The notes below the pieces were generated by a model, which did no database searches, had not been told where the DNA came from, and worked only from the letters and a program-made list of their open reading frames with translations. Of a DNA stretch of 64,000 nt, positions 25,986-35,858 are shown in pieces (position 1 is the stretch's first letter; each line of letters opens with the position of its first letter). Both the position numbers and the translations under genes were made by a program. Source of the stretch: Halobacillus litoralis (GTDB taxonomy: Bacteria; Bacillota; Bacilli; Bacillales; Halobacillaceae); assembly GCF_009856445.1 (NCBI RefSeq), contig NZ_WMFA01000001.1, positions 434,001 through 498,000 on the forward strand. Direction: 5' to 3'.

Positions 25986-27182
25986 ATGATGTTTGATTCA
26001 GTTGAAAAAGCCATTGAAGATTTAAAAAAGGGGAAACTTGTCATTGTATGTGATGACGAAGATCGTGAAAATGAAGGAGATTTAATTGGGATTGCTGAGT
26101 ATGCTTCTTCTGAAATGATCAATTTCATGATCAAGCACGGACGCGGACTTGTCTGCGCCCCGATCACGAATGATCTGGCTCAGAATTTAGAACTTGCGCC
26201 GATGGTCGATAACAATTCGGATCCCAATCAGACGGCCTTTACTGTAAGTATCGATCACAAAGATACAACGACGGGAATATCTGCGGATGAACGGGCATTG
26301 ACGATTAAGGAAATGTTGAACCCGGAAACGACAGCAGCAGACTTCCAGAAGCCGGGGCATATTTTTCCTTTAATTGCGAAAGAAGGCGGCGTCCTGCGCC
26401 GGGCAGGGCATACGGAAGCATCTGTAGACCTTGCCGAGCTTGCTGGAGCACGCCCGGCTGGTGTCATTTGCGAGATCATTAAAGACGATGGAACGATGGC
26501 GCGTGTGCCTGACCTAAGAAAAATGGCGGATGAGTTTGACCTCCCTATGATCACGATTGCAGATCTTATCCAATACCGTCATAAAAAGGAGAATCACGTC
26601 AAACGCGAAGTGGAAGTGAAAATGCCGACAGAATACGGAGATTTCCGTGCGATCGGATTTTCCAATGATATTGATTTCAAAGATCACATCGCGTTGGTCA
26701 AAGGGGAAATCAATCCGGATGAACCGACGCTAGTCCGTGTTCACTCTGAGTGTTTGACAGGAGATGTGTTCGGTTCTTACCGCTGTGACTGTGGTCCACA
26801 GCTGCATAATGCGCTGAGACAGATTTCGGAGAACGGAAGCGGCGTCCTTCTCTATATGAGACAGGAAGGCCGTGGAATCGGACTCATGAATAAACTTCAA
26901 GCATACAAACTTCAAGAAGAAGGTTTGGATACAGTAGAAGCGAATGAGAAGCTTGGGTTCGGGCCTGATTTAAGAGATTACGGAGTAGGTGCCCAAATCC
27001 TTAAAGATCTCGGCATTACTAAATTGCGACTTCTTACGAACAATCCGAAAAAGATCTCAGGTCTTGGAGGTTTTGGGCTGGAAGTTGTTGATCGCGTTCC
27101 GATCCAAATGGAATCAAGAGAAGAAAACGAAAGATACCTAAAAACAAAACAATCGAAAATGGGACACTTATTTCACTATTAG
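25986..27182 (+). CDS. ribBA: bifunctional 3,4-dihydroxy-2-butanone-4-phosphate synthase / GTP cyclohydrolase II
   Basis: A 398-residue fusion. The N-terminal DHBP synthase (about 1-200) has [15 protein letters not shown] and [16 protein letters not shown]; the C-terminal GTP cyclohydrolase II has [20 protein letters not shown] with the zinc cysteines, then [16 protein letters not shown]. Both active sites look intact. It feeds both branches of riboflavin synthesis. Start ATG 25986 or the adjacent ATG 25989. Confidence 0.97.
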   Translation: MMFDSVEKAIEDLKKGKLVIVCDDEDRENEGDLIGIAEYASSEMINFMIKHGRGLVCAPITNDLAQNLELAPMVDNNSDPNQTAFTVSIDHKDTTTGISADERALTIKEMLNPETTAADFQKPGHIFPLIAKEGGVLRRAGHTEASVDLAELAGARPAGVICEIIKDDGTMARVPDLRKMADEFDLPMITIADLIQYRHKKENHVKREVEVKMPTEYGDFRAIGFSNDIDFKDHIALVKGEINPDEPTLVRVHSECLTGDVFGSYRCDCGPQLHNALRQISENGSGVLLYMRQEGRGIGLMNKLQAYKLQEEGLDTVEANEKLGFGPDLRDYGVGAQILKDLGITKLRLLTNNPKKISGLGGFGLEVVDRVPIQMESREENERYLKTKQSKMGHLFHY

Positions 27183-27198
27183 AAGGGATGAAAGAAAC

Positions 27199-27666
27199 AT
27201 GGTAAAAACGTTAGAAGGTAATCTCGTAGGCACAGGATTGAAAGTCGGGATCGTTGTCGGTCGTTTCAACGATTTCATTACAGGAAAGTTATATGAAGGC
27301 GCGGTTGATGCGTTCAAGCGTCATGGCATTGAATTGAATGACGTTGAAGTGGCTTATGTACCAGGAGCTTTTGAAATCCCACTGGTGGCAAGCAAAATGG
27401 CGAACTCAGGAAAATACGATGCTGTCGTTACACTTGGAGCGGTTATTCGCGGTTCTACTCCTCACTTCGACTATGTATGTAGTGAAGCGGCTAAAGGTGT
27501 ATCGAACGCCTCTCAACAAAGCGGCATTCCGGTCATCTTCGGCGTCATTACGACAGATACTATTGAACAGGCGATTGAGCGCGCGGGTACAAAGGCAGGA
27601 AACAAAGGCTGGGAAGCAGCTACGGCGGCCATTGAAATGGCAACCCTGCTTAAAAACTTCGAATAA
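27199..27666 (+). CDS. ribH: 6,7-dimethyl-8-ribityllumazine synthase
   Basis: A 155-residue lumazine synthase: [48 protein letters not shown] with the catalytic H near residue 89, and [17 protein letters not shown]. Last gene of the ribD-ribE-ribBA-ribH operon, 16 bases after ribBA, followed by a terminator. Assembles as icosahedral shells with RibE in Bacillus. Confidence 0.97.
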   Translation: MVKTLEGNLVGTGLKVGIVVGRFNDFITGKLYEGAVDAFKRHGIELNDVEVAYVPGAFEIPLVASKMANSGKYDAVVTLGAVIRGSTPHFDYVCSEAAKGVSNASQQSGIPVIFGVITTDTIEQAIERAGTKAGNKGWEAATAAIEMATLLKNFE

Positions 27667-27670
27667 TGAT

Positions 27671-27706
27671 AAAGAGCTGACCATGTACAGGTCAGCTCTT
27701 TTTTTG
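27671..27706 (+). terminator. terminator of the riboflavin operon
   Basis: AAAGAGCTGACC pairs with GGTCAGCTCTTT followed by more T. Confidence 0.93.
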
Positions 27707-27757
27707 TTATTGGACGATGAAAATTCCTTGATGAAAGGAAAAACTATTATTAAGAAG

Positions 27758-27800
27758 TGTCCACATGTGGATAAGTGGCTTTCCGTAGTTTATATCCACA
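27758..27800. promoter_or_regulatory. DnaA-box pair and palindrome upstream of the photolyase gene
   Basis: TGTGGATAA (27766-27774) is an exact reverse-complement DnaA box (TTATCCACA). ATATCCACA (27792-27800) is a second box with one mismatch in the other orientation. The first is part of the perfect palindrome TCCACATGTGGA (27760-27771). The function is inferred from motif only. Confidence 0.4.
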
Positions 27801-27838
27801 AGTAAAAAGGAAGGGTAAAGGAGGAAGGAGGGGGAAGG

Positions 27839-29263
27839 ATGACAAGGAGAGCTGTATGGTTTAGGCGTGATTTAAGGTTGAACGACCACACCGCTTTAGC
27901 TAAAGCGTTAGAAGATACAAAAAACGAGGATCAAATCGTACTGTTCTTCCATATCCACCCATCATTAAATGAATCATTTACACCAAGGCATGATTATTTT
28001 TTCCAAACATTAAAGAGTGTCGTAGACAGGGCGGAAGAATTAAAGGCCCCTGTCCATTTCATTCATGGAGAAACGGAAAAAGCTTTTCAGCATCTGATCG
28101 AGGAGTTAAATGTGGAGATGGTTTATTTCAACAGAGATGAAGTCGGATTTGGGAAAGAGCGCGATGCTTCGATTATCGAGTACTTAAGCGGTCAAGATGT
28201 AGACGTCTATTCCTACATCGACCACCATCTTCATGGGGCTGATGAAGTGCAGAAGAACGACGGTGGATTTTACAAGGTTTTCTCTCCCTATCTTAAGAAG
28301 TGGAAGCAGCTTCAGAAGCCGGCCATTCAAAGAGTCGATGTGGATCTGTTATCTTCTGCTGCCCTGGATGAGAGGAAGGCATTTTCTGATGGCCAGCGAG
28401 CATATGATGATTTGATCAAGAAAACCGGTGGCACGTATGAAGGTGTCGGAGAAAAAGATGCACTGGAGCGACTGAATCATTTTCTTGATGAGGATATTTA
28501 TGACTACGATGATCGGCGGGATTTCCCTGCTCTCGATGGGACGAGTCTAATGTCCCGTTTTCTTCGTACAGGAGCGATATCCATCAGAACCATCTACCAT
28601 AAAATTGAAGAGGATGTCGATTTCAGAAAAAACACCTCTGGAGTCGATACGTACATTTCTGAGCTTGCCTGGCGGGATTTTTATAACATGATTTATCATT
28701 TTTACCCGGATGCTAATACAACAGAAATGGTGGAAAAATACCGAGGGATTCCGTGGAACAATGATGACGACTTACTTGGGAAATGGAAAGAAGGTCAGAC
28801 AGGGTTTCCGCTGATTGATGCAGCGATGCGCCAGCTGAATGAAACAGGGTGGATGCATAACCGACTGCGCATGGCGGTCGCTTCCTTCTTGACGAAAGAT
28901 CTGCTTATGGATTGGCGTGAAGGGGAAAGGTACTTTTCTGAACGGCTGGTGGATTATGATCCTGCTTCAAACATCGGGGGATGGCAATGGGCGGCCTCTA
29001 CAGGCACCGATCCTGTCCCGTACTTCCGTGTTTTCAATCCGATACGGCAGTCCGAGCGGTTTGATCCCCACGGCCGTTTCATAAAAGAATGGCTTCCTGA
29101 ACTTGAAAATGTGAAAAAGAAGCGCATTCATGAACCATCCAAAATGACAGAAGAAGAGCAGAAGGAAGCAGGGTGTATCATCGGGGAAGACTACCCTGAA
29201 CCGATTGTCGACCATAAAACGATGAGAGAACGAGCGATTGAAATGTTCAAAGATAAAACATAA
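27839..29263 (+). CDS. phrB: deoxyribodipyrimidine photo-lyase (cryptochrome/photolyase family)
   Basis: A 474-residue class I photolyase that splits UV pyrimidine dimers using FADH-. Antenna domain starts MTRRAVWFRRDLRLNDHTAL; the FAD domain has TYISELAWRDFYNMI, GFPLIDAAMRQLNETGWMHN, RLRMAVASFLTKDLLMDW and YDPASNIGGWQWAASTGTD. GGAGGAAGGAGG precedes the ATG. Length and motifs fit a CPD photolyase. Two DnaA-like boxes lie in its leader. Confidence 0.93.
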   Translation: MTRRAVWFRRDLRLNDHTALAKALEDTKNEDQIVLFFHIHPSLNESFTPRHDYFFQTLKSVVDRAEELKAPVHFIHGETEKAFQHLIEELNVEMVYFNRDEVGFGKERDASIIEYLSGQDVDVYSYIDHHLHGADEVQKNDGGFYKVFSPYLKKWKQLQKPAIQRVDVDLLSSAALDERKAFSDGQRAYDDLIKKTGGTYEGVGEKDALERLNHFLDEDIYDYDDRRDFPALDGTSLMSRFLRTGAISIRTIYHKIEEDVDFRKNTSGVDTYISELAWRDFYNMIYHFYPDANTTEMVEKYRGIPWNNDDDLLGKWKEGQTGFPLIDAAMRQLNETGWMHNRLRMAVASFLTKDLLMDWREGERYFSERLVDYDPASNIGGWQWAASTGTDPVPYFRVFNPIRQSERFDPHGRFIKEWLPELENVKKKRIHEPSKMTEEEQKEAGCIIGEDYPEPIVDHKTMRERAIEMFKDKT

Positions 29264-29337
29264 CAGCGTTCGTTCTAGGAAACATGGTCGGGATATGAAA
29301 TAATAGATAGAGAATGAAGAAGTTGGAGGTTTGGATA

Positions 29338-30579
29338 TTGAATAAACATCAGAAACAAATGGAAAAGTATGCAGATCTGGCTTTGAAAAAAGGTGTGAAT
29401 CTACAAAGAGGGCAGGGCCTGATTATCAATGCGCCAATTGAAGCGGCTGAGCTTGTACGTACGATTTCAGCGAAAGCTTATGGCAGGGGCGCGAAGAATG
29501 TTCACTTGGAATGGAATGATGAAGTTCTCAGTTACATGAAGATGAAGAATGCTCCGATGGATGTGCTCGAGAATTTCCCTAAATGGAAAGCGGAAGGCTT
29601 GGAAGAGATGGTCAAAGATGGGTATGCGCTTTTATCCATTTACGGACCTAATCCTGATTTATTCAAGGGCATCGATTCGGAAAGGATCGCCAAGGCGAAT
29701 AAAGCAAGCGGCGAAGCTCTCACCAAATATAGAGACTATATAATGAATGATAAAACCACATGGTCGATTATTGCCTATCCTCAGGAAGCCTGGGCTCAAA
29801 AGGTATTTCCGGACGATTCTCCTGAGAAAGCACAGGACAAGTTGTGGGAACAAATTTTCCAAATTACACGAATCGATCAGGAAGACCCGATTAAAGCATG
29901 GGAAGAGCATAACGAAAAACTTCGTCAGGCTCGAGAGTATTTGAATCAAAAGCAATATAAAAAACTTCACTATAAAGCCCCGGGCACCGAGTTGTCGATC
30001 GAGCTCGTCCAGAACCACATTTGGCATGGCGGTTCAACGACTTCAGAGAAAGGGACGGAATTCAACCCGAACATTCCTACAGAAGAAGTGTTCACCATGC
30101 CTCACAAAACAGGGGTGCAAGGCAAAGTCACAAGTACGAAACCTCTCAATTATGGCGGAAACCTGATCGAGAACTTCACGCTGACGTTCGAAAATGGGAA
30201 AGTCGTTGATTATCAAGCGGAATCTGGAGAAGAGACGTTAAAACATCTGCTTGAAAGTGATGATGGAGCCAAACGTCTGGGAGAGGTTGCACTTGTTCCA
30301 AACGAATCTCCAATCTCTAAATCAGGGCACATTTTCTATAACACGCTTTATGATGAAAATGCTTCCTGTCACCTGGCTTTAGGAAAAGCCTACCCGACCA
30401 ATATCCGCGGAGGATCATCCTTTAACAAAGATCAAATGGATTCCCATGGAGTCAATGACAGCTTGATTCATGAAGATTTCATGATGGGTTCCGAGGAGTT
30501 GGATATTGATGGTGAAACAAAAGAAGGGGAGTTTGAAGCGATTTTCCGTAAAGGCTCATGGGCCATCGACTTTGAGTGA
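29338..30579 (+). CDS. M29 family aminopeptidase (AmpS/PepS type)
   Basis: A 413-residue metalloaminopeptidase. M29 features are LNIQRGQGLIINAPIEA-like N-terminal sequence, EWNDEVLSYMKMKNAP, and the C-terminal metal region: GEVALVPNESPISKSG, FYNTLYDENASCHLALGKAYP-type segment, and NDSLIHEDFMMGS. The frame opens at ATG 29314, but TTG 29338 has GGAGG 8 bases before it and gives the usual N-terminus MNKHQKQMEKYADL. Cytoplasmic, monocistronic. Confidence 0.92.
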   Translation: MNKHQKQMEKYADLALKKGVNLQRGQGLIINAPIEAAELVRTISAKAYGRGAKNVHLEWNDEVLSYMKMKNAPMDVLENFPKWKAEGLEEMVKDGYALLSIYGPNPDLFKGIDSERIAKANKASGEALTKYRDYIMNDKTTWSIIAYPQEAWAQKVFPDDSPEKAQDKLWEQIFQITRIDQEDPIKAWEEHNEKLRQAREYLNQKQYKKLHYKAPGTELSIELVQNHIWHGGSTTSEKGTEFNPNIPTEEVFTMPHKTGVQGKVTSTKPLNYGGNLIENFTLTFENGKVVDYQAESGEETLKHLLESDDGAKRLGEVALVPNESPISKSGHIFYNTLYDENASCHLALGKAYPTNIRGGSSFNKDQMDSHGVNDSLIHEDFMMGSEELDIDGETKEGEFEAIFRKGSWAIDFE

Positions 30580-30749
30580 TTCCAGCGAGGCATCCGTAGA
30601 GGGTGTCTCTTTTTTAGACATAACAATTCATAACAGAAGATAACAATTGGTTTACATATGGTTTAAAAATGAATAAAAGTGCCTTAAAAAGTACAGGAAT
30701 GTGGTAAACATGAGGTAGAGGATTAATCGATAAAGAAGGGTGAGACAAC

Positions 30750-31766
30750 ATGAAACGTGATGCCTTTTTTGATAATGCCAAACTCGTTCTTATTTTTCTC
30801 GTCGTCTTTGGTCATATCATTCAGCCGTTTACAGACGGATCAAGGCCGATGTACACATTATATACTTGGATTTATACGTTCCACATGCCTGCATTTATTT
30901 TTCTTGCCGGGTTCTTTGCGAAAGGGTCTGGAGAAAAAGACTACATCTTACAATTAGCTAAAAAATTGATCCTGCCTTATCTCATTTTTCAGCTTGTTTA
31001 CACAGGATACTACTTCTTCATTGGAAAAGGAGCGACCTTAAGTGGGATTTTCTACCCTCACTGGTCTCTGTGGTTCTTGTTCAGTTTGTTCTGCTGGCAC
31101 ATCCTGCTTTACTGGTTCAAAAAAATCCCTCCATTCCTTGGAGTGGCAATTGCCGTGCAAATTGGTGTCCTTGTCGGGTATTTCAATGATATCGGGCATC
31201 ATTTCAGCTTGTCCCGGACGTTCGTTTTCTTCCCCTTCTTCCTTGCGGGGTATTGGTTGACGAAAGAGCATGTCCACAAATGGAGAACTCGCCGAGTGAA
31301 AGAAGCAAGCCTTGTCGTGATGGCTGTCGTTGCCTCCGTCATCGCACTATTTCCGGAGTTCAGTTCAGGCTGGCTGCTAGGCTCTAAATCGTATGAAGTG
31401 CTTGGAAGCCCCGAAATGGGCGGCGTGTTCCGATTAGGTGTCTATGTACTGGCTGCTGTCATGACCATCAGTGTCTTTGCGTGGGTCCCGAATACGCAGT
31501 ACCGTTTGACTTACCTTGGTGGAAGGACGTTATACGTTTACTTGCTGCACGGGTTCTTCATTCAATTCTTCCGTCAAGCCGACTGGTTCAAAGTCGACCA
31601 CGTATTTGATGTCTTAGGTCTAGCTATCGTAGCCGCTTCCATTGTGTACGTGTTATCGAGCGGCATCATCCGCACCCTTACTCAGCCCTTTATTGAAGGA
31701 CGCATTCAGCTTTTAAAAAAATGGTGGCACCGGGTAAATCATAAAGATTCTTCTTTTCAGTCCTAA
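30750..31766 (+). CDS. acyltransferase family 3 membrane protein (fucose 4-O-acetylase-like)
   Basis: A 338-residue polytopic membrane O-acyltransferase with about ten hydrophobic segments. The N-terminal active-site region has FFDNAKLVLIFLVVFGHII with the conserved H, followed by YTFHMPAFIFLAGFFAKGSG. It probably acetylates an envelope polysaccharide sugar; there are no glycan genes beside it to name the target. AAGGGTGAG before the ATG. Monocistronic. Confidence 0.85.
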   Translation: MKRDAFFDNAKLVLIFLVVFGHIIQPFTDGSRPMYTLYTWIYTFHMPAFIFLAGFFAKGSGEKDYILQLAKKLILPYLIFQLVYTGYYFFIGKGATLSGIFYPHWSLWFLFSLFCWHILLYWFKKIPPFLGVAIAVQIGVLVGYFNDIGHHFSLSRTFVFFPFFLAGYWLTKEHVHKWRTRRVKEASLVVMAVVASVIALFPEFSSGWLLGSKSYEVLGSPEMGGVFRLGVYVLAAVMTISVFAWVPNTQYRLTYLGGRTLYVYLLHGFFIQFFRQADWFKVDHVFDVLGLAIVAASIVYVLSSGIIRTLTQPFIEGRIQLLKKWWHRVNHKDSSFQS

Positions 31767-31821
31767 GCAGGGATTCCCTCCTTTGTATAGAAAGTTATGA
31801 AAGGTAGAGGAGGGAATGGTT

Positions 31822-32634
31822 ATGAAAATTTTGCCCATGAAGGACTGTCCGTTCAAGGATGCCCTGACATCTTTAAACGAAGGTTTTCAAGATTATCAAG
31901 TCCAGATGCAGTTTGATTTGGATGGTTTGATTCAAATGATGAGTTCAAAACGGCTGTCTCCTGCTTTTTCATTTCTCGCTTATGATGGGGAGAAGCCTGT
32001 AGGAATCGTTCTAAATGGTATTCAAGAAATAGACGGAATAAAAACAGCCTATAACGGAGGGACAGCTGTACATCCTTCGTATCGTAAAAGAGGAGTGGGA
32101 CGCTTGCTTGTTCACTCCTCTTTATCTATGTATGAAAAAGAAAAGGCCTCTGTAGCTACATTAGAAGCGATCTCAGATAACCACGGCGCGATCGCTTTGT
32201 ACGAACGATATGGATATCAGGTTATGGATCATTTACATATCATGAAATCCACTCCCGTAGGTTACACAGTAAAAAATATGCCCCATTTAGAGTCCATGGA
32301 TGAAGGCGATTGGAAGGAGCGAATGTCCAACGGGGATTACCCATGGCAGAATCAACCCTTCTCCATAGAGAAGGGAGAGTTTTTCAAAGTCACAGATGGA
32401 GAAGCAACCATTGGGCATGTGTTCTTCACCCGACATGATAACGAACACCTTACATTATTTCAGGTACACTCTGAAAACAAGGGAAAGGAGTGCCTGAAAA
32501 CTCTTCGTTCCACATATCCGGATGCAGTCATCACTGCTTTCAACATACCTGAAAAAAGCCCAGCTTATAGAGCATTGAAGGAAGAAGGATTCGAAACACG
32601 ATTGCAGCAGGTTTGGATGAAAAAACTATTGTGA
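31822..32634 (+). CDS. GNAT family N-acetyltransferase (tandem)
   Basis: A 270-residue protein whose N-terminal GNAT domain has the acetyl-CoA loop VHPSYRKRGVGRLLVHSSL and DNHGAIALYERYGYQV; the C-terminal part is a second, degenerate GNAT fold. Two ATGs are in frame at 31816 and 31822; GAGGAGGG is correctly spaced only for 31822. Substrate unknown. Confidence 0.85.
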   Translation: MKILPMKDCPFKDALTSLNEGFQDYQVQMQFDLDGLIQMMSSKRLSPAFSFLAYDGEKPVGIVLNGIQEIDGIKTAYNGGTAVHPSYRKRGVGRLLVHSSLSMYEKEKASVATLEAISDNHGAIALYERYGYQVMDHLHIMKSTPVGYTVKNMPHLESMDEGDWKERMSNGDYPWQNQPFSIEKGEFFKVTDGEATIGHVFFTRHDNEHLTLFQVHSENKGKECLKTLRSTYPDAVITAFNIPEKSPAYRALKEEGFETRLQQVWMKKLL

Positions 32635-32691
32635 TTGAAATGCTATCCTTTGTAAATAATAGGAGGGATATGGACAAGGAGGTTGCTGATC

Positions 32692-33357
32692 ATGGATCAA
32701 AAGATATTAATGATTGTGACGAATGCGGACCAATTGGGCGGAAAACATGAAACAGGATTGTGGCTTCAGGAATTTGTCGAGCCTGCAACAGAATTTCAGG
32801 AAGCGGGTTATGAAGTCGTAGCGGCGAGTCCCAAAGGTGGGCGCCCACCTATCGACCCGAACAGCTATAGCAATAGACTGCCAAAAGTTTGGGACGGAGT
32901 CATGAAGCCCATCGATAAAACCGTTCCGCTGGCCGAAGTAGACCCGACAGAATTCGCCGGTATCTTTCTTTGCGGAGGACATGGAACGATGGTCGACTTC
33001 CCGGAAAATGATGAGCTTGAAGAATTGCTCCGGCACTTCCTGACAGAAGGTAAAGTCATCGGGGCTGTATGTCATGGGCCTGCAGGATTTGTAGGAGTGG
33101 AGGATCATAATGGACAGCCACTCGTAGAAGGTAAAACGATTACCGGATTTACGAATGAGGAAGAAAAAGAGACGGGTCTCGATTCCGTTGTTTCTTTTAT
33201 GCTGGAGGACCGCTTAAAGGAAGCGGGCGCAGAGTTTGACTCTGGCGGTGCCTTCTCGGATCACGTCGTCAGTGATGATCCCTTCGTCACCGGACAAAAT
33301 CCACAGTCAAGCCTCTCAACAGCACAAAAAATGCTCGAACTTCTAAAAAATCGCTAA
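32692..33357 (+). CDS. DJ-1/PfpI family class I glutamine amidotransferase-like protein
   Basis: A 221-residue Hsp31/PfpI-type protein. The nucleophile elbow is AVCHGPAGF (Cys near 127) and the nearby GGHGTMVDFPENDELE carries the conserved acid and His. Such enzymes act as deglycases, glyoxalases or chaperones. ATG at 32692 with AAGGAGG 9 bases upstream is preferred to TTG at 32683. Its stop codon lies inside the terminator stem. Confidence 0.88.
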   Translation: MDQKILMIVTNADQLGGKHETGLWLQEFVEPATEFQEAGYEVVAASPKGGRPPIDPNSYSNRLPKVWDGVMKPIDKTVPLAEVDPTEFAGIFLCGGHGTMVDFPENDELEELLRHFLTEGKVIGAVCHGPAGFVGVEDHNGQPLVEGKTITGFTNEEEKETGLDSVVSFMLEDRLKEAGAEFDSGGAFSDHVVSDDPFVTGQNPQSSLSTAQKMLELLKNR

Positions 33358-33382
33358 GCCCCCAATAGCTTAGCGGTTTTTT
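33352..33382 (+). terminator. terminator overlapping the stop of the DJ-1/PfpI gene
   Basis: CGCTAAGC pairs with GCTTAGCG followed by T6; the TAA stop lies in the left arm. Composite B begins 5 bases after the T-run. Confidence 0.82.
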
Positions 33383-33386
33383 CATA

Positions 33387-34248
33387 TAAGCTCCCTTTAG
33401 TTGAAGACTCAGTTTCGAGACGATTGTGTGGTTCTAGGGGCTCCGGGAAAAGGTTCGTCTTGCTCCATCGTCCAGACACTCGCGGCATAAGCAGAACAGC
33501 AACGGAATGAAAGTACACATTCCGTTGCTGTTCTGCTTATGCCAGTCGTGTCTACCAGGACGATTCCGCATTTGTACACTTTCCATGGGGCGGGCGGTGA
33601 GCCTCCTCAGGCTATGCCTTCCGGGGTCTCACCTGTCCCACACGTCCTTTTGGTTATCCGGTTCCGACGCCTAGCGGCTAGTGAGACTTCCCTCGCTTCT
33701 GTACGATAAGTCAACATCGAATCGCTACGCTCTCCGTGTTTCCTTTATCTCCGCCAGCTCAGTCCAGTCCATACGCCGCTGACCGAGGCACCTCCACACT
33801 AAAGAATAGGAGTCTCACCGTTTCCCCCCGCCCCTTGACCTTATAAGTGTCTCGAAACCACTTCTAAAAGGGGCAGCTTGAATGGTTGAGGGAATTGGAT
33901 GATTCGAACACCTGTATTCATAAGTAAGGTTCCAAATCTTCTCCCCTATGCGGGCATATAATGCGTTCTATCAGGCATTTGCGCATGCTAAACGTCAACG
34001 AGGTAGAGTTTACATCATTCACTTCTCATATCCATACAAGCTGATTTTTAAGTAGTGGTTTCGAGAACCATACTTGGTTAAGGGGCGAAGGGGAATGGCG
34101 AGACTCCTGCGGGAAAAAAGTGCTTGGTGAGACCCCACAGGACGCAGTCCGAGGAGGCTCACCGCGCTCCCGCGGAAAGCGAGTCATTCCCCGGAGCCCC
34201 CATCCACTCCACAAACGTCTCGAAACTGAGTTCTCAAGAAACCTGCCA
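33387..34248 (+). repeat. composite nested palindromic repeat B (locus 4)
   Basis: An 862-base non-coding composite with the same order as A: left end TAAGCTCCCTTTAGTTGAAG; terminal repeat GACTCAGTTTCGAGAC; long type I unit with tip AGGC-tat-GCCT; conserved linker (about 33868-34050); short inverse unit with tip GGAC-gca-GTCC; right end AAGAAACCTGCCA. It carries the 120-bp hairpin insertion at the same site as A. It fills the gap between two converging genes, and no coding frame is credible. Confidence 0.92.
33458..33578 (+). mobile_element. 121-bp hairpin insertion inside composite B
   Basis: Same insertion point as in A (after GGTTCG, before CTTTCC). Its 24-bp arms (33486-33509 and 33518-33541) are perfectly complementary with an 8-base loop, whereas in A there is one mismatch. 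Outer AGACAC/GTGTCT and CGTCC/GGACG extend the fold. Absent from composite C. Confidence 0.75.
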
Positions 34249-34271
34249 TTTACTTCAATAAGGAGTAGGAT

Positions 34272-34308
34272 ACAAAAAAGCACTTCCTCGTTGGAGGAAG
34301 TGCTTTGG
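34272..34308 (-). terminator. terminator of the yjiH-like gene
   Basis: AAAGCACTTCCTC pairs with GAGGAAGTGCTTT; the T-run is on the minus strand, just past the stop of the minus-strand gene. Confidence 0.9.
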
Positions 34309-34310
34309 TT

Positions 34311-35663
34311 TTAGAATAATAAATGAGCAATAAGAGTGATGATTGGCAGCGTAATGATAGTCCTTAGAAGGAAGATAATGAATAGGTCTTTGATGTTGAC
34401 CGGAACTTTAGAGCCGAGCAATAGACCACCAACTTCAGACATATAGATCAGCTGCGTTACAGATAGAGATGCGATGATAAATCGGGTCATTTCACTTTCA
34501 ATAGAGGATCCGATAATCGCAGGAAGGAACATGTCCGCGAAACCAACAAGGATGGTCTCAGACGCTTCCTGTGCATAAGGAACCTGCATCAGCTCAAGAA
34601 GTGGAATGAACGGCATACCGATCCATGTGAAAAATGGAGTGAATTCGGCAATTACGAGTGCAATAGTACCAAGCGCCATAACAATCGGAGCTACACCCAT
34701 CCACATATCCAGGATGTTCTGAGTACCCTGCTTCAGAAAATTGCCGATTCCGCTTGCTTTGCTGCCTCGTTCTACGGCTTTTGTATAACCGTAGGTAATC
34801 AAGTTGTGATTTTCCGGAACTTCTTCTTTTTGATCGCTTGGCTCTTCTGTTACATACGTATCTGGTTTCCTAGAAAGAGGTGGAATTCTCGGCATGATCA
34901 AAGCAGCGATGAAACCTGCAATAGCTACAGTTAAGTAAAACTGGCCGAACATATCGCCAAGACCCACTTCCTGAATGACTACAAGGCTGAAGGTGATGGA
35001 TACGACAGAGAAGGTTGTCCCGATGACAGCCGCTTCACGCTTCGTATAATAACCTTCTTCATATTGTTTACTCGTGAGAAGGACACCGATGGTCCCATCT
35101 CCTAACCAGGAGGCTAAGGAATCAATAGAAGAACGCCCAGGCAAACGGAAGAGTGGACGCATGATTTTTGTTAAGACTACCCCGAACAGTTCAAGGAGTC
35201 CGTAGTTCAAGAGCAGTGGTAAAAACAGTCCTGCAAATAGAAAAACGGCGAAAAGAACATGCAGAAGGGAATCAAGAAGCAAACCGCCTGTATTTTCACT
35301 TGTGATTGCCTCAGGTCCAATTTGAAAGTAAACCATGATGGCGAAAATCATACCTAAAAGGCGAGTAACGACCCATACCCGTGGAACATTAAATAAAGAC
35401 TGGAAAAATGGTGATCCATTGAGGGCTTCTTTGCCTGCTGCCTTAGCTATAACCGTCCCTATAGCTGTAATGGTGATAATGATCGTCATGATCAAGGATA
35501 AATAGTCGGCAAGCCACGTTTCCACCCAACCGGCAAGAATCGCGATTGGAATGGTGACGGCGCCGTCATCCCCGAAGATCGGAAACATGAATAGGAAAAT
35601 TCCGATCAAGGATGGAATTATGAACTTTAAGTGTGATGATGCATGGAAGTCTTTCGCTCTCAT
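34311..35663 (-). CDS. YjiH family membrane protein with nucleoside-recognition (Gate) domain
   Basis: A 450-residue polytopic membrane protein with about ten hydrophobic segments. It has the Gate-domain pattern seen in spore maturation and nucleoside-transport proteins, for example SSIDSLASWLGDGTIGVLLT and FADMFLPAIIGSSIESEMTRF. The substrate is unknown; relatives lie near amino acid or nucleoside genes. GGAGAGA precedes the ATG. Monocistronic. Confidence 0.85.
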   Translation of the reverse strand: MRAKDFHASSHLKFIIPSLIGIFLFMFPIFGDDGAVTIPIAILAGWVETWLADYLSLIMTIIITITAIGTVIAKAAGKEALNGSPFFQSLFNVPRVWVVTRLLGMIFAIMVYFQIGPEAITSENTGGLLLDSLLHVLFAVFLFAGLFLPLLLNYGLLELFGVVLTKIMRPLFRLPGRSSIDSLASWLGDGTIGVLLTSKQYEEGYYTKREAAVIGTTFSVVSITFSLVVIQEVGLGDMFGQFYLTVAIAGFIAALIMPRIPPLSRKPDTYVTEEPSDQKEEVPENHNLITYGYTKAVERGSKASGIGNFLKQGTQNILDMWMGVAPIVMALGTIALVIAEFTPFFTWIGMPFIPLLELMQVPYAQEASETILVGFADMFLPAIIGSSIESEMTRFIIASLSVTQLIYMSEVGGLLLGSKVPVNIKDLFIIFLLRTIITLPIITLIAHLLF

Positions 35664-35858
35664 CCAAAATCTCTCCTGACTTGTCTGATTTTTTTATTTA
35701 TAAATGCTTGAGAATAATTATGCAACACTATTTATTCTATTACGTTTTCCGTCAAAAACCAATAGGAAATTTGTAGATGATATGCGGTTTGTGTTTATGG
35801 AAGTAGAAATTGAGGAACGTTTGCTAGTACTTGTATTTGTCAGAAAGGGGAGAAGAAA

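Noticed and set aside
35709-35723. Fur-box-like TGAGAATAATTATGC upstream of the yjiH-like gene
   Set aside because: About 12 of 14 positions match, but the AT-rich motif is easy to meet by chance and no iron gene is adjacent.
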